Below, one piece after another: positions 52,767 through 63,170 of a stretch of DNA of 64,000 nt (its first letter is position 1; every line of letters starts with the position of its first letter). The position numbers and the translations under genes were made by a program. Below the pieces are notes generated by a model. The model searched no databases and was not told where the DNA came from. It saw nothing but the letters and a program-made list of their open reading frames with translations. The DNA comes from Bryopsis sp. KO-2023 (Eukaryota; Chlorophyta; Ulvophyceae; Bryopsidales; Bryopsidaceae): positions 2,666,001-2,730,000 of the forward strand of contig BSYQ01000011.1 of NCBI GenBank assembly GCA_030272585.1, in the 5' to 3' direction.

Positions 52767-53398
52767 CCTGACAGGACGCAATCTAGAAAACGAGAAGACC
52801 AAACCAAGCGAGGGACCAACCCTCAAGCCGCTACTCAGCCCAGGCGAAACCAGAAACTAAAAAAACAAACATCAAAAACCCTCCAACCTATGTCAGCCCA
52901 GACCAAGCAAAACAAAAACATAAGAAGAACCAAAGAAAAATCCAGCGAGGAACAAATCCTCAAGCTGAACACCAGCCCAAGCCAAGCCAAAACAGCAGCG
53001 AGTGACAAACACTCAAACCACTGAGATGGCCTAACAGGACGCAATCTAGAAAACGAGAAAACCAAACCAGACGAGGGACCAACCCTCAAGCCGCGACTCA
53101 GCCCAAGCGAAACCAGAAAAGAAAATAATCACCGAAAGAGACGAGCGAGGAACAAATCCTCCAACCCGTGCCAGCCCAGACCAAGCATAACAACAACATA
53201 AGCAGAACCGAAGAGAAAACCAACGAGGAACATTTATCCAACATAACGCAATCAAGATAGCAATAAACCGAAACCAATCACAAGACGATACTGAGCAAAC
53301 CCATTGCAAAAAGCCACCAACCCAGCAGAAAATGGAAGAAAACCATGCTATGGATTGTCTCGAGCAAGAACCGAAAGAAGGTTGTCCAACTGAACGGC
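52767..53398 (-). mobile_element. Retroposon M, middle part (hairpin chain)
   Basis: Minus-strand copy of sequence at about 58490-59110, with repeated GAGGG/CCCTC, GAGTG/CACTC and GAGGA/TCCTC hairpins. At 53398 it meets a plus-strand LINE-H. The last codons of the CCHC ORF (DNLLSVLARDNP) are encoded here. Confidence 0.78.
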
Positions 53399-55068
53399 TG
53401 CTCTGTACGGTGTGGTACAAACTGTTTGTTTATACGTTGATGGAGCGCGTCGCACCTGTGTTGGACCCTGTTCGTCATCCCACTCAGGCCGGTTTTCGGA
53501 GGGGCTGTGAAACGGTGACTTGGATTTTGCTGGCGTGGGGTCTCATTTTCTGGGCGAAGAAGACTGGGAACTTGTTGTTTTTGCTGTCGATGGATTTGGC
53601 GAAAGCTTACGACAGTGTGCATCACGATCGCTTGTGGTTGCACTTGCGACGTATGGGCCTGCATCCTTGGCTGATTGAACTTGTGAGGTACATGTATCAG
53701 AACTCCTCGGCGGTGGTTAGGGGGACTCGTGGCTGTTCGCGCTCGTTTGAGATGCGCCGTGGTGTGCGACAAGGCTGCCCTTTCAGTCCTCTGTTGTATA
53801 CTTGTTACCATGATAACTTTCCTCTTCTCTTGGAGCGACTGGACTTGGAACGAGTTGTTTTTGACCTGGTGAAGATCGTCGCGATGATCTTTGCGGACGA
53901 CACTCTGGTGCCTTTGCGTGATGAGGAAGGTGTGCAGGCGGTGGGCGACTTGACGCTTCGGTTTGAGCAAGACTGGCATATCAAGACGAACCATGAGAAG
54001 ACGGAGGTGCTTGCGGTGAACCCGGGGTCGCGTACTTCGGTTTCGTTTGGTGGACACGATGTGCCGTTGCAGCGCACGCTCAAGTATTTGGGTGTGGTGT
54101 TTTACGATGGGCCTGGGGACGTCAACGTGTTTCGGGAGCATATTTCAAAGGTGTTGTGTGCGGGCAACGTGGCTGTTGGGCGTTTGCGTGCGAGGGCGTT
54201 TGAGATCGGTTTGAGGGATCCACGGACTCTGGTGGCTCTCTTCAAGATGTACGTTTTGGGGAAGGTGCAGTATGCTGCGCCGGTTTGGGTGTTCTTTCTG
54301 ACTCAGCAGCACAACCGGGAGCTGAACGATCTGTTGGTGCGTTACCTAAAATCGGTGCTACGTCTTCCGACGAGGGCGCTGAAGAATTTCGTGTATTTGG
54401 AGTGTGGTGTTTTGCCGGTCACGTTTTATTTGTACCGGAACGCGTTGAAGTTTTGGAATCGCCTGATGCAATTGCCGGCGACGCATCCCACGCGGGCGAT
54501 GCTGTTCTGGTTGCGTGGTCAGCCGGATTCTCGGCGTTCTTGGTGGGTCCAGTTTCGTGATATGGTGAGACGCTTTGTTCCACAGTTCGATGGGTTTGTG
54601 GAGGTGGACGTGGCGACCTGGGCGCGTGCCTATAAGGCAGATATTGTGGGTCAGTTGCGTTCTCGACATCCGCGTATCGTGGCGTATTACAATCGGTTCA
54701 AACCGACGTTTTGTTACACGAAGGCGCTGTCTTCTTTTACGGATTTGGGTTTGCGTACGACTTGGGTGCGTTTTCGGGCTCGTCTTCACGGTTTGGAGAT
54801 CGATGCTGTGGACTTGAGTGATAGAGACGTGCCTTTGAACGAGAGGTATTGTCCGTTTTGTTTGGCCGCTGGGGTTTCGACGCCTGAAAACGAGGTGCAT
54901 TTTCTTTTTGCTTGTCCGCTTTATGTGCGGTTGCGTGTGAACTCGGTCGTGGAAGAGAGTCGTGGCTCTCTGTTTCGTTTGTTTAATTGTCCGGGGCAGG
55001 TTCGTGTGGCTGTTTATATTCGCCGGGCGCTCGCCTTGCGTAGGGAGTGGTTGGACGCTCGTTCGTAG
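53399..55068 (+). pseudogene. LINE-H ORF2, RT to C-terminus
   Basis: About 556 uninterrupted residues with FLLSMDLAKAYDSVHHDR, RGVRQGCPFSPLLY, MIFADDTLV and the C-terminal CCHC, ending EWLDARS. EN and the RT start are missing through 5' truncation. The first codons of the open frame upstream (from 53332) come from M. Confidence 0.87.
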
Positions 55069-55436
55069 TGGGCTTGTCGCGACTGGTGGTGTTTGTTTTT
55101 CGTTGTTCTGGATGTTTCGTTTGATGGGGAAGTTGGTGTTCTTTGTTGTTTGCTTTGTTTGTTGGGCGCTCGCTCTGGGTTTCTGAGTTGGAAGCGACCG
55201 ATTCTTGTGTTTGGTTTTATGTTTTGACGTTTGGGCTCTTTCTTGAGTTTCGATTGGGGATTTCTGGTTTCAGCGACGTTGGAACTTTTTTGTTTTAGGA
55301 GATTTTGTTCATTTAGGAGTTGATTACATTCAGAGGCTTTTGCCTTGCTTCGAACGTTGGGACACAATTCACTCATGTATGTCGTTGCAACAGGGCGGTT
55401 TGCCCTACGCAACTTGTAATTCTGTTTCTGTTTCTG
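53399..55436 (+). mobile_element. 5'-truncated LINE-H copy
   Basis: Starts within RT (LCTVWYKLFVYTL) and extends through the 3' UTR and the stem-loop at 55384-55413 to a TTTCTG-type tail, the tail unit otherwise typical of LINE-2. Confidence 0.85.
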
Positions 55437-55440
55437 TTTC

Positions 55441-55975
55441 CAACTGAACATTCACACTGCGCATCTGTTCCACCAATTCCTGTTTGCAGATATCAAGCTC
55501 AGACTTAGCTTGCTCTAATTCCTCAGAAGGAACGTGATCCTCAAGATCACGTATCATCTGGTCACACTGCGCAAGACGCGATTCCATTCTCGTTTTCACA
55601 GCACGACAACAATCCACAGCAGAAGTAGCCAAGCCAAGAAAGCCATCCTCAGTAACAGCAACTGTCGAGGAACAAGCAGCATGAGCACCCGGAATAGCAG
55701 GAGAAACCACAGCAGCAGGGGCAGCAACAGCACAATCCAACGCAAAAGGAGGCAATGCAAGGCACTCAGAGGCAGCCTCAGCAACAACAGCAGTCGAGGA
55801 ATCAACAGCAACAGGGGCTGAAGCGCCACAATCCACAGCCACATGTCCACGTGCCCCACAGACGTAGCATTTTGCTCGAGAACGACGAGGCTGACGAGGC
55901 ATCACGAATGACGTCACGGCACGTCACGGTTGACTTCCAGACAGGAAGTCATTTGTTGGTCGTTTGTGGTGGGCG
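55441..55975 (-). mobile_element. Fragment of retroposon M with CCHC ORF
   Basis: The minus-strand ORF (start 55917) encodes the same CCHC protein as 58015-58530, with a few substitutions. The 3' end is cut at 55441, where the frame runs into a LINE tail. Upstream DNA (TGACGTCACGGCACGTCACGG) matches the M leader. Confidence 0.8.
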
Positions 55976-56225
55976 TTTGACAGTAGTTTTCGCTCCCCTT
56001 CTGGTTGTTGCTTGGTGTTCCAGGTTTCTTTCTCTTGGGAACGTTTTTGGCAATACTTTCTGATACATTAATAACCTAGTGATGGGTCTCTCGTTGATTG
56101 TATTGGGGTTTTATTGGAGACTTCATCTTCTGTGGACTTTTGGACATGGCTGAGACATTGTATGTGGTTGCAACAGGGCGGATTTGCCCTTCGCAACATG
56201 TAATTTCTGTTTCTGTTTCTGTTTC
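55976..56225 (+). mobile_element. LINE-2 3' UTR fragment
   Basis: Ends in GTTGC-AACA-GGGC-GGATTT-GCCC-TTC-GCAAC, then GTAATTTCTG and TTTCTG units. Same end as the copies at 38624, 42050, 59353, 61776 and 61903. Confidence 0.8.
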
Positions 56226-56471
56226 CTTATTGTTTGTCGCAAGGCAACAGAACGGCTGAGAACGAGCGGCATTTTCTTTTCTTTTGTCCGTTGTATTCTG
56301 GTTTGCGTGCGGGATCGGTTGTGGCTGAATCGAGGTGTTCGTTGCGTCGTTTATTCAATTTGCCGGGTCAGTATCGGGTGGCCGTTTACCTTCGTCGGGC
56401 GTTGGATTTTCGCTCTCAGTGGCTTGAGGCTCAGCCGTGACGTGGTTTTTATTCGTTTGTTTTGTGTTTGG
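56226..56471 (+). pseudogene. LINE-2 ORF2, last about 70 codons
   Basis: Contains CLSQGNRTAENERHFLFFCP and ends SQWLEAQP at a TGA (56438-56440), then the start of the 3' UTR. It is a homologue of the LINE-H C-terminus. Confidence 0.8.
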
Positions 56472-57353
56472 ACAGGCGGCGGTGGGGCGTTTGTTGGCTC
56501 GATCCGGGGATCTGGGGCTTCGCGATCCGAAGACGCTTCTGGCTTTGTTTCGCATGTATGTTTTGGGAAAGGTTCAGTATGCGGCGCCGGTGTGGTGCTT
56601 TTTCTTGACTCGGGCGCACAAGGATGCGTTCAACGGTCTGCAGGTTCGTTTTCTGAAGCGGGTGTTGCGGCTGCCCGTGAGGACTCTTCGGAACGTTGTG
56701 TATTTGGAGATGGGCGCTCTGCCGATCCTTTACTATTTCAACAAGAACGCGGTGCGGTTCTGGAATCGTATGATGACTCTTCCTGTGGACCATCCGGCTC
56801 GTCAGTTGATCGTTTGGCTTCAATCGTAGGCCACGGTCTCTCAGCGCTCTTGGTGGGTACTGTTCAAGGACATGGTGTGTCGATTCGCTCCTGGATTCGA
56901 TGGTTCTGCTGAGGTGGACCTTGCGTCGTGGACCGCGGCGTATAAGGCGGACATCGTGGCTCGTCTTCGTTCGGGACATCCTCGTATCGTGGCGTTTTAC
57001 AACGTGTTCAAGCCGGTGTTTGGATACTCGCGGGCGCTGTCGTCTTTCGAAGACATCGGGCTGCGAACGGTGTGGGTGCGTTTTCGTGCGCGTTTGCACG
57101 GTTTGGAGATCGATGTGGCGGATCTGCAACGGAGGGACGTGCCTTTGCACGAGCGTTTCTGTCCTTATTGTTTGTCGCAAGGCAACAGAACGGCTGAGAA
57201 CGAGCGGCATTTTCTTTTCTTTTGTCCGTTGTATTCTGGTTTGCGTGCGGGATCGGTGGTGGCTGAATCGGGGTGTTCGTTGCGTCGTTTATTCAATTTG
57301 CCGGGTCAGTATCGGGTGGCCGTTTACCTTCGTCGGGCGTTGAATTTTCGCTC
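56472..57353 (+). pseudogene. LINE-2 ORF2 C-terminal half with premature stop
   Basis: Encodes AVGRLLARSGDLGLRDPKTLL, VQYAAPVWCFFLTRAHKD and WWVLFKDMV through to the CCHC motif. There is an in-frame TAG at 56827-56829; the homologous copy at 63262-63524 has GAG, so this is a nonsense mutation. Both ends are truncated; RT catalytic motifs are absent. Confidence 0.83.
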
Positions 57354-57435
57354 TCCAGGTGCTGAGTTCTGTTTGTGTGTGGCTGCTGTTGTTAGCCCAA
57401 CAGGATGGGGATGAATTCCAAGACGTGATCATCCA

Positions 57436-57900
57436 TTGCTTGTGGTGCGCCTGGTTTCGTTTTTTCAATCGACTGTTTTGAGAGGGTTTTTGCTTGATTG
57501 GTTTGGTGCGCTTGTGGTGCGTTTGGTTTCGTTTTTTCAGTCGACTGTTTTGAGAGGGGTTTTGCTTGGTTGGTTTGCTGCGCTTGTGGTGCGCCTGGTT
57601 TGGTTTTTTTTTTTTCGGTCGCCTGTTTTGCAAGGGTTTCTGTTTGATTGGTTTGCTGCGCTTGTGGTGCGCCTGGTTTCGTTTTTCCAGTCGACTGTTT
57701 TTGGAGGGTTTCTTCTTGATTCGTTTGATGCGCTCTTGGTGAGCCTTGGTTTCGTTTTTCAGTCGACTGTTTCGAGAGGGTTTCTGCTTGGTGGGTTTGG
57801 TGCGCTTGTGGTGCGTTTGGTTTCGTTTTTTCAGTCGACTGTTTTGAGAGGGGTTTTGCTTGGTTGGTTTGCTCACTGTTGGGTTTCTGCTTGATTCGTT
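57436..57900 (+). repeat. Tandem repeats of about 72 bp in the M leader
   Basis: About six to seven units with GTCGACTGTTTTGAGAGGG and TGGTTTGCTGCGCTTGTGG. Because the unit is a multiple of three, long frames stay open on both strands, so I do not call a protein. Confidence 0.85.
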
Positions 57901-58014
57901 TGTTGCGCTCTTGGTGCGCCTTGGTTTCGTTTTTTCGTCGAGCTTTCTGGGGTCACTTGGCGCGTGGGAGAACCCCCTCGACTTGACCTGTCTGGAAGTC
58001 AACCGTGACGTGCC

Positions 58015-58530
58015 GTGACGTCATTCGTGATGCCTCGTCAGCCTCGTCGTTCTCGAGCAAAATGCTACGTCTGTGGGGCACGTGGACATGTGGCTGTGGA
58101 TTGTGGCGCTTCAGCCCCTGTTGCTGTTGATTCCTCGACTGCTGTTGTTGCTGAGGCTGCCTCTGAGTGCCTTGCATTGCCTCCTTTTGCTTTGGATTGT
58201 GCTGTTGCTGCCCCTGCTGCTGTGGTTTCTCCTGCTGTTCCGGGTGTTGATGCTGCTTGTTCCTCGACAGTTGCTGTTACTGAGGATGGCTTTCTTGGAT
58301 TGGCTACTTCTGCTGTGGATTGTTGTCGTGCTGTGAAAACGAGAATAGAATCGCGTCTTGCGCAGTGTGACCAGATGATACGTGATCTTGAGGATCACGT
58401 TCCTTCTGAGGAATTAGAGCAAGCTAAGTCTGAGCTTGATATCTGCAAACAGGAATTGGTGGAACAGATGCGCAGTGTGAATGTTCAGCTGGACAACCTT
58501 CTTTCGGTTCTTGCTCGAGACAATCCATAG
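58015..58530 (+). CDS. CCHC zinc-knuckle protein of retroposon M
   Basis: 171 residues. N-terminus MTSFVMPRQPRRSRAK, then C-x2-C-x4-H-x4-C (CYVCGARGHVAVDC). A long Ala/Val/Ser-rich middle follows, then a charged helix (RLAQCDQMIRDLEDHV, EELEQAKSELDICKQELVEQM), probably a coiled coil. A nucleic-acid-binding Gag-like or ORF1-like role is likely. It is unlike LINE-H ORF1. A second copy lies at 55441-55917 (minus). A TGACGTCA palindrome (58016-58023) overlaps the start codon. Confidence 0.7.
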   Translation: MTSFVMPRQPRRSRAKCYVCGARGHVAVDCGASAPVAVDSSTAVVAEAASECLALPPFALDCAVAAPAAVVSPAVPGVDAACSSTVAVTEDGFLGLATSAVDCCRAVKTRIESRLAQCDQMIRDLEDHVPSEELEQAKSELDICKQELVEQMRSVNVQLDNLLSVLARDNP

Positions 58531-58716
58531 CATGGTTTTCTTCCATTTTCTGCTGGGTTGGTGGCTTTTTGCAATGGGTTTGCTCGGTATCGTCTTGTGA
58601 TTGGTTTCGGTTTATTGCTATCTTGATTGCGTTATGTTGGATAAATGTTCCCCGTTGGTTTTCTCTTCGGTTCTGCTTATGTTGTTGTTATGCTTGGTCT
58701 GGGCTGGCACGGGTTG

Positions 58717-59193
58717 GAGGATTTATTCCTCGCTCGTCTCTTTCGGTGATTATTTTCTTTTCTGGTTTCGCCTGGGCTGAGTAGCGGATTGAGGGTTGGT
58801 CCCTCGTCTGGTTTGGTTTTCTCGTTTTCTAGATTGCGTCCTGTTAGGCCATCTCGGTGGTTTGAGTGTTTGTCACTCGCTGCTGTTTTGGCTTGGCTTG
58901 GGCTGGTGTTCAGCTTGAGGATTTGTTCCTCGCTGGATTTTTCTTTGGTTCTTTTTATGTTATTGTTTTGCTTGGTCTGGGCTGGCATAGGTTGGAGGGT
59001 TTTTGATGTTTGTTTTTTAGTTTTTGGTTTCGCCTAGGCTGAGTAGCGGCTTGAGGGTTGGTCCCTCGCTTGGTTTGGTCTTCTCGTTTTCTAGCTTGCG
59101 TCCTGTTAGGTCATTTCAGCAGTTTGAGTGTTTGTCACTCGCTGCTGTTTTGGTTTGGCTTGGGCTGCTGTTCAGCTTGAGGATTTGTTCCTC
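58717..59193 (+). repeat. Chain of seven covarying 5 bp hairpins
   Basis: Stems with 5 nt loops at 58717-58731 (GAGGA/TCCTC), 58791-58805 (GAGGG/CCCTC), 58864-58878 (GAGTG/CACTC), 58917-58931 (GAGGA/TCCTC), 59053-59067 (GAGGG/CCCTC), 59126-59140 (GAGTG/CACTC) and 59179-59193 (GAGGA/TCCTC). Loops are TTTGT, TTGGT or TTTAT. The two inner stem pairs change together while pairing is kept. Further copies are at about 59766-59975 (+) and 52795-53200 (-). Confidence 0.85.
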
Positions 59194-59352
59194 GCTGGAC
59201 TTTTTATTCGTTGATTTGTTTCTCTTTAGGAGTTGATTACATCCAGAGGCTTTTGCCTTGCTTCGAACGTTGGGACACAATTCACTCATGTATGTCGTTG
59301 CAACAGGGCGGTTTGCCCTACGCAACTTGTAATCCTTGTTCCTTGTTCCTTG

Positions 59353-59628
59353 AGGCTCAGCCGTGACGTGGTTTTTATTCTTTTGTTTTGTGTTTGTTTG
59401 TTTGGTTTCGTTTGTTGGTCGTTTGTGGTGGGCGTTTGACAGTAGTTTTCGCTCTCCTTTTGGTTGTTGCTTGGTGTTCCAGGTTTCTTTTTCTTGGGAA
59501 CGTTTTTGGCAATACTTTCTGATACATTAATAACCTAGTGATGGGTCTCTCGTTGATTGTATTGGGGTTTTATTGGAGACTTCATCTTCTGTGGACTTTT
59601 GGACATGGCTGAGCCATTGTATGTGACA
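59353..59628 (+). mobile_element. LINE-2 3' UTR, end missing
   Basis: From AGGCTCAGCCGTGA (end of ORF2) into the 3' UTR. It is cut before the stem-loop, at GAGCCATTGTATGTG. Confidence 0.75.
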
Positions 59629-60004
59629 TTGTATTGTCGTCTTGTGATTGGTTTCGGTTTATTGCTATCTTGATTGCGTTATGTTGGATAAATGTTCCTC
59701 GTTGGTTTTCTCTTCGGTTCTGCTTATGTTGTTGTTATGCTTGGTCTGAGCTGGCACGGGTTGGAGGATTTGTTCCTCGCTCGTCTCTTTCGGTGATTAT
59801 TTTCTTTTCTGGTTTCGCTTGGGCTGAGTCGCGGCTTGAGGGTTGGTCCCTCGTCTGGTTTGGTTTTCTCGTTTTCTAGATTGCGTCCTGTTAGGCCATC
59901 TCAGTGGTTTGAGTGTTTGTCACTCGCTGCTGTTTTGGCTTGGCTTGGGCTGGTGTTCAGCTTGAGGATTTGTTCCTCGCTGGATTTTTCTTTGGTTCTT
60001 CTTA
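59629..60004 (+). mobile_element. Retroposon M fragment with hairpins
   Basis: Four hairpins of the GAGGA, GAGGG, GAGTG, GAGGA series. It ends at CTTCTTA, where a solo split-repeat element starts. Confidence 0.78.
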
Positions 60005-60561
60005 TTTATGACGGAAAATCGTTGGGGCAGTCCCACCCAAGAACACGGACACACATGAACACTAGATAATAAAATACAACATCTTAAAATATAAACCAGA
60101 ATTGTCCCAATAAACACAGCCATTGTTTTGATAGAATCATTTTACCTTCTCAAAGAAGAATATCCCAGTTTTGGCTTTTCGGAGCCAGAGAGCGACAAAA
60201 ACCCATAAAATCCATAAAAACCCATTTATCCAAACTTCCTAATGTTATTCAAAAAGCCGATAGACCGGGCGGGTGGGTGGGAGAGCAGAAAAGTGAATAG
60301 CAAAACAAATGGCCCGCTTATATCCTTGCTGTGCAGCACTACAGTCGTACAGCGGTGCTGTGCTGTGCATTGTAATGCTGCAATCAGAACCGCACAAACT
60401 AAATGTCTGACTGCCACCCTGGCAGCACCAGAACCACCGAATACGCACATCAAATCCTGACCACTCAAACGAGTACAGCTAAGCCAAGTACCTCCACAAC
60501 CACGAAACTACCCGCCCTGTGCCCAACTGCCGCATAAACTTTTCAACTGACGTTGAAGACA
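60005..60561 (-). mobile_element. Solo A2-spacer-B2 unit of the F family
   Basis: 557 bp, starting TGTCTTCAACG on the minus strand and ending CGTCATAAA, equal to 35744-36299 of F2. It is explained by A1/A2 recombination that deletes the coding part, as solo LTRs form. Confidence 0.88.
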
Positions 60562-60892
60562 TGTTTCGTTTGATGAGAAAGTTGGTGTTCTTTGTTGTTT
60601 GCTCTGTTTGTTGGGCGCTCGCTCTGGGTTTCTGAGTTGGAAGCGACCGATTCTTGTGTTTCGTTTTATGTTTTGACGTTTGGGCTCTTTCTTGAGTTTC
60701 GATTGGGGATTTCTGGTTTCAGAGACGTTGGAACTTTTTTGTTTTAGGAGATTTTGTTCATTTAGGAGTTGATTACATTCAGAGGCTTTTGCCTTGCTTC
60801 GAACGTTGGGACACGATTCACTCATGTATGTCGTTGCAACAGGGCGGTTTGCCCTACGCAACTTGTAATCCTTGTTTCCTTGTTTCCTTGCA
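60562..60892 (+). mobile_element. LINE-H 3' UTR and tail
   Basis: 3' UTR from TTTCGTTTGATGAG to the stem-loop (about 60834-60863) and a CCTTGTTT tail. Confidence 0.8.
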
Positions 60893-60979
60893 ACATTTGG
60901 GGTTCCTCGTTGACAGCAAGGCAGCGTTGTTTGTGCTCCCACCACACAGGCTGGAGCGCCTTCGAAAACATGCTCTTAC
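60893..60979 (+). pseudogene. 87 bp fragment of the F-family RT gene
   Basis: Encodes QHLGFLVDSKAALFVLPP and RLRKHAL from the F2 RT. It is flanked by LINE pieces, a remnant of an F element that LINEs used as target. Confidence 0.85.
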
Positions 60980-61062
60980 AAGGACAAGGACAAGGACAAG
61001 GATTACAAGTTGCGTAGGGCAAACCGCCCTGTTGCAACGACATACATGAGTGAATCGTGTCC
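60980..61062 (-). mobile_element. 83 bp LINE-H 3'-end insertion
   Basis: Tail unit is CCTTGT (AAGGAC on the plus strand). It is flanked by the 11 bp duplication CATGCTCTTAC (60969-60979 and 61063-61073). Confidence 0.9.
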
Positions 61063-61073
61063 CATGCTCTTAC

Positions 61074-61902
61074 ACGTGTGCTGGTGCGGATTCGTGGACG
61101 CCAGCGTTCTTCAAGGGACAGGGGTTGCAGGAGGCTTGGCTTCCGTTGCTGCTCGCTCTCTTTAATCGATGCCTTCGCGAGAGACGTGTTCCTCGGAGCT
61201 GGCTGTTTGGTATGGTGCGCCCCATTTACAAGAACCGTGGACAACGTTCGGATCCCATTCGTTATCGTCCGATCATGCTCTGTACGGTGTGGTACAAACT
61301 GTTTGTTTATACGTTGATGGAGCGCGTCGCACCTGTGTTGGACCGTGTTCGTCATCCCACTCAGGCCGGTTTTCGGAGGGGCTGTGAAACGGTGACTTGG
61401 ATTTTGCTGGCGTGGGGTCTCATTTTCTGGGCGAAGAAGACTGGGAACTTGTTGTTTTTGCTGTCGATGGATTTGGCGAAAGCTTACGACAATGTGCATC
61501 ACGATCGCTTGTGGTTGCACTTGCGACGTATGGGCCTGCATCCGTGGCTGATTGAACTTGTGAGGTACATGTATCACAACTCCTCGGCGGTGGTTAGGGG
61601 GACTCGTGGCTGTTCGCGCTCGTTTGAGATGCGACGTGGTGTGCGACAAGGCTGCCCTTTCAGTCCTCTGTTGTATACCTGTTACCATGATAACTTTCCT
61701 CTTCTCTTGGAGCGACTGGACTTGGAACGAGTTGTTTTTGACCTGGTGAAGATCGTCGCGATGATCTTTGCGGACAGAAACAGAAACAGAAACAGAAATT
61801 TCATGTTGCGAAGGGCAAATCCGCCCTGTTGCAACCACATACAATGTCTCAGCCATTGACATTGTCTTTGCGGACGACACTCTGGTGCCTTTGCGTGATG
61901 AA
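61074..61902 (+). pseudogene. LINE-H ORF2 RT fragment, interrupted
   Basis: From CAGADSWTPAFFKGQG through RYRPIMLC, FLLSMDLAKAYD and RQGCPFSPLLY to MIFADDTLVPLRDE. At 61776-61864 an 89 bp LINE-2 end splits it at the catalytic FADD (TSD TCTTTGCGGAC). At 61903 a minus-strand LINE-2 takes over. Confidence 0.85.
61776..61864 (-). mobile_element. 89 bp LINE-2 3'-end insertion
   Basis: Stem-loop and TTTCTG tail, with an 11 bp duplication TCTTTGCGGAC (61765-61775 and 61865-61875). Confidence 0.9.
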
Positions 61903-62772
61903 ACAGAAACAGAAACAGAAACAGAAATTACATGTTGCGAAGGGCAAATCCGCCCTGTTGCAACCACATACAATGTCTCAGCCATGTCCAAAAGTCCACA
62001 GAAGATGAAGTCTCCAATAAAACCCCAATACAATCAACGAGAGACCCATCACTAGGTTATTAATGTATCAGAAAGTATTGCCAAAAACGTTCCCAAGAAA
62101 AAGAAACCTGGAACACCAAGCAACAACCAAAAGGAGAGCGAAAACTACTGTCAAACGCCCACCACAAACGACCAACAAACGAAACCAAACAAACAAACAC
62201 AAAACAAACGAATAAAAACCACGTCACGGCTGAGCCTCAAGCCACTGAGAGCGAAAATCCAACGCCCGACGAAGGTAAACGGCCACCCGATACTGACCCG
62301 GCAAATTGAATAAACGACGCAACGAACACCCCGATTCAGCCACCACCGATCCCGCACGCAAACCAGAATACAACGGACAAAAGAAAAGAAAATGCCGCTC
62401 GTTCTCAGCCGTTCTGTTGCCTTGCGACAAACAATAAGGACAGAAACGCTCGTGCAAAGGCACGTCCCTCCGTTGCAGATCCGCCACATCGATCTCCAAA
62501 CCGTGCAAACGCGCACGAAAACGCACCCACACCGTCCGCAGCCCGATGTCTTCGAAAGAAGACAGCGCTCTCGAGTATCCAAACACCGGCTTGAACACGT
62601 TGTAAAACGCCACGATACGAGGATGTCCCGAACGAAGACGAGCCACGATGTCCGCCTTATACGCCGCGGTCCACGACGCAAGGTCCACCTCAGCAGAACC
62701 ATCGAATCCAGGAGCGAATCGACACACCATGTCCTTGAACAGTACCCACCAAGAGCGCTGAGAGACCGTGGC
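61903..62772 (-). mobile_element. 5'-truncated LINE-2 copy
   Basis: The ORF2 C-terminus (62224-62772; SQRSWWVLFKDMV to SQWLEAQP, stop) plus 3' UTR, stem-loop and TTTCTG tail at 61903. The frame is intact but lacks EN and the RT core. It is inserted in a LINE-H copy. Confidence 0.85.
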
Positions 62773-63170
62773 AAGGAAACAAGGAAACAAGGATTACAAG
62801 TGGGCTTGTAGCGACTGGTGGTGTTTGTTTTTCGTTGTTCTGGATGTTTCGTTTGATGGGGAAGTTGGTGTTCTTCGTTGTTTGCTTTGTTTGTTGGGCG
62901 CTCGCTCCGGGTTTCTGAGTTGGAAGCGACCGATTCTTGTGTTTGGTTTTATGTTTTGACGTTTGGGCTCTTTCTTGAGTTTCGATTGGGGCTTTCTGGT
63001 TTCAGAGACGTTGGAACTTTTTTGTTTTAGGAGATTTTGTTCATTTAGGAGTTGATTACATTCAGAGGCTTTTGCCTTGCTTCGAACGTTGGGACACGAT
63101 TCACTCATGTATGTCGTTGCAACAGGGCGGTTTGCCCTACGCAACTTGTAATTCTGTTTCTGTTTCTGTT
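62773..63170 (+). mobile_element. LINE-H 3' UTR pieces
   Basis: A short minus-strand tail (62773-62800) is followed by a plus-strand LINE-H 3' UTR with stem-loop (about 63116-63145) and TTTCTG tail. Confidence 0.75.

Larger units (their letters stand above)
57354..59352 (+). mobile_element. Retroposon M, most complete copy
   Basis: Order: leader with 72 bp tandem repeats (about 57436-57900), CCHC ORF (58015-58530), chain of hairpins (58717-59193), and 126 bp shared with the LINE-H 3' end (59227-59352). It encodes no RT or endonuclease, so it would depend on LINE-H, like a half-LINE or a long SINE. Confidence 0.7.

Noticed and set aside
57289..58002. Lys/Arg/Asn-rich minus-strand protein with repeats
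   Set aside because: A 72 bp tandem repeat keeps frames open on both strands; no independent sign of coding.
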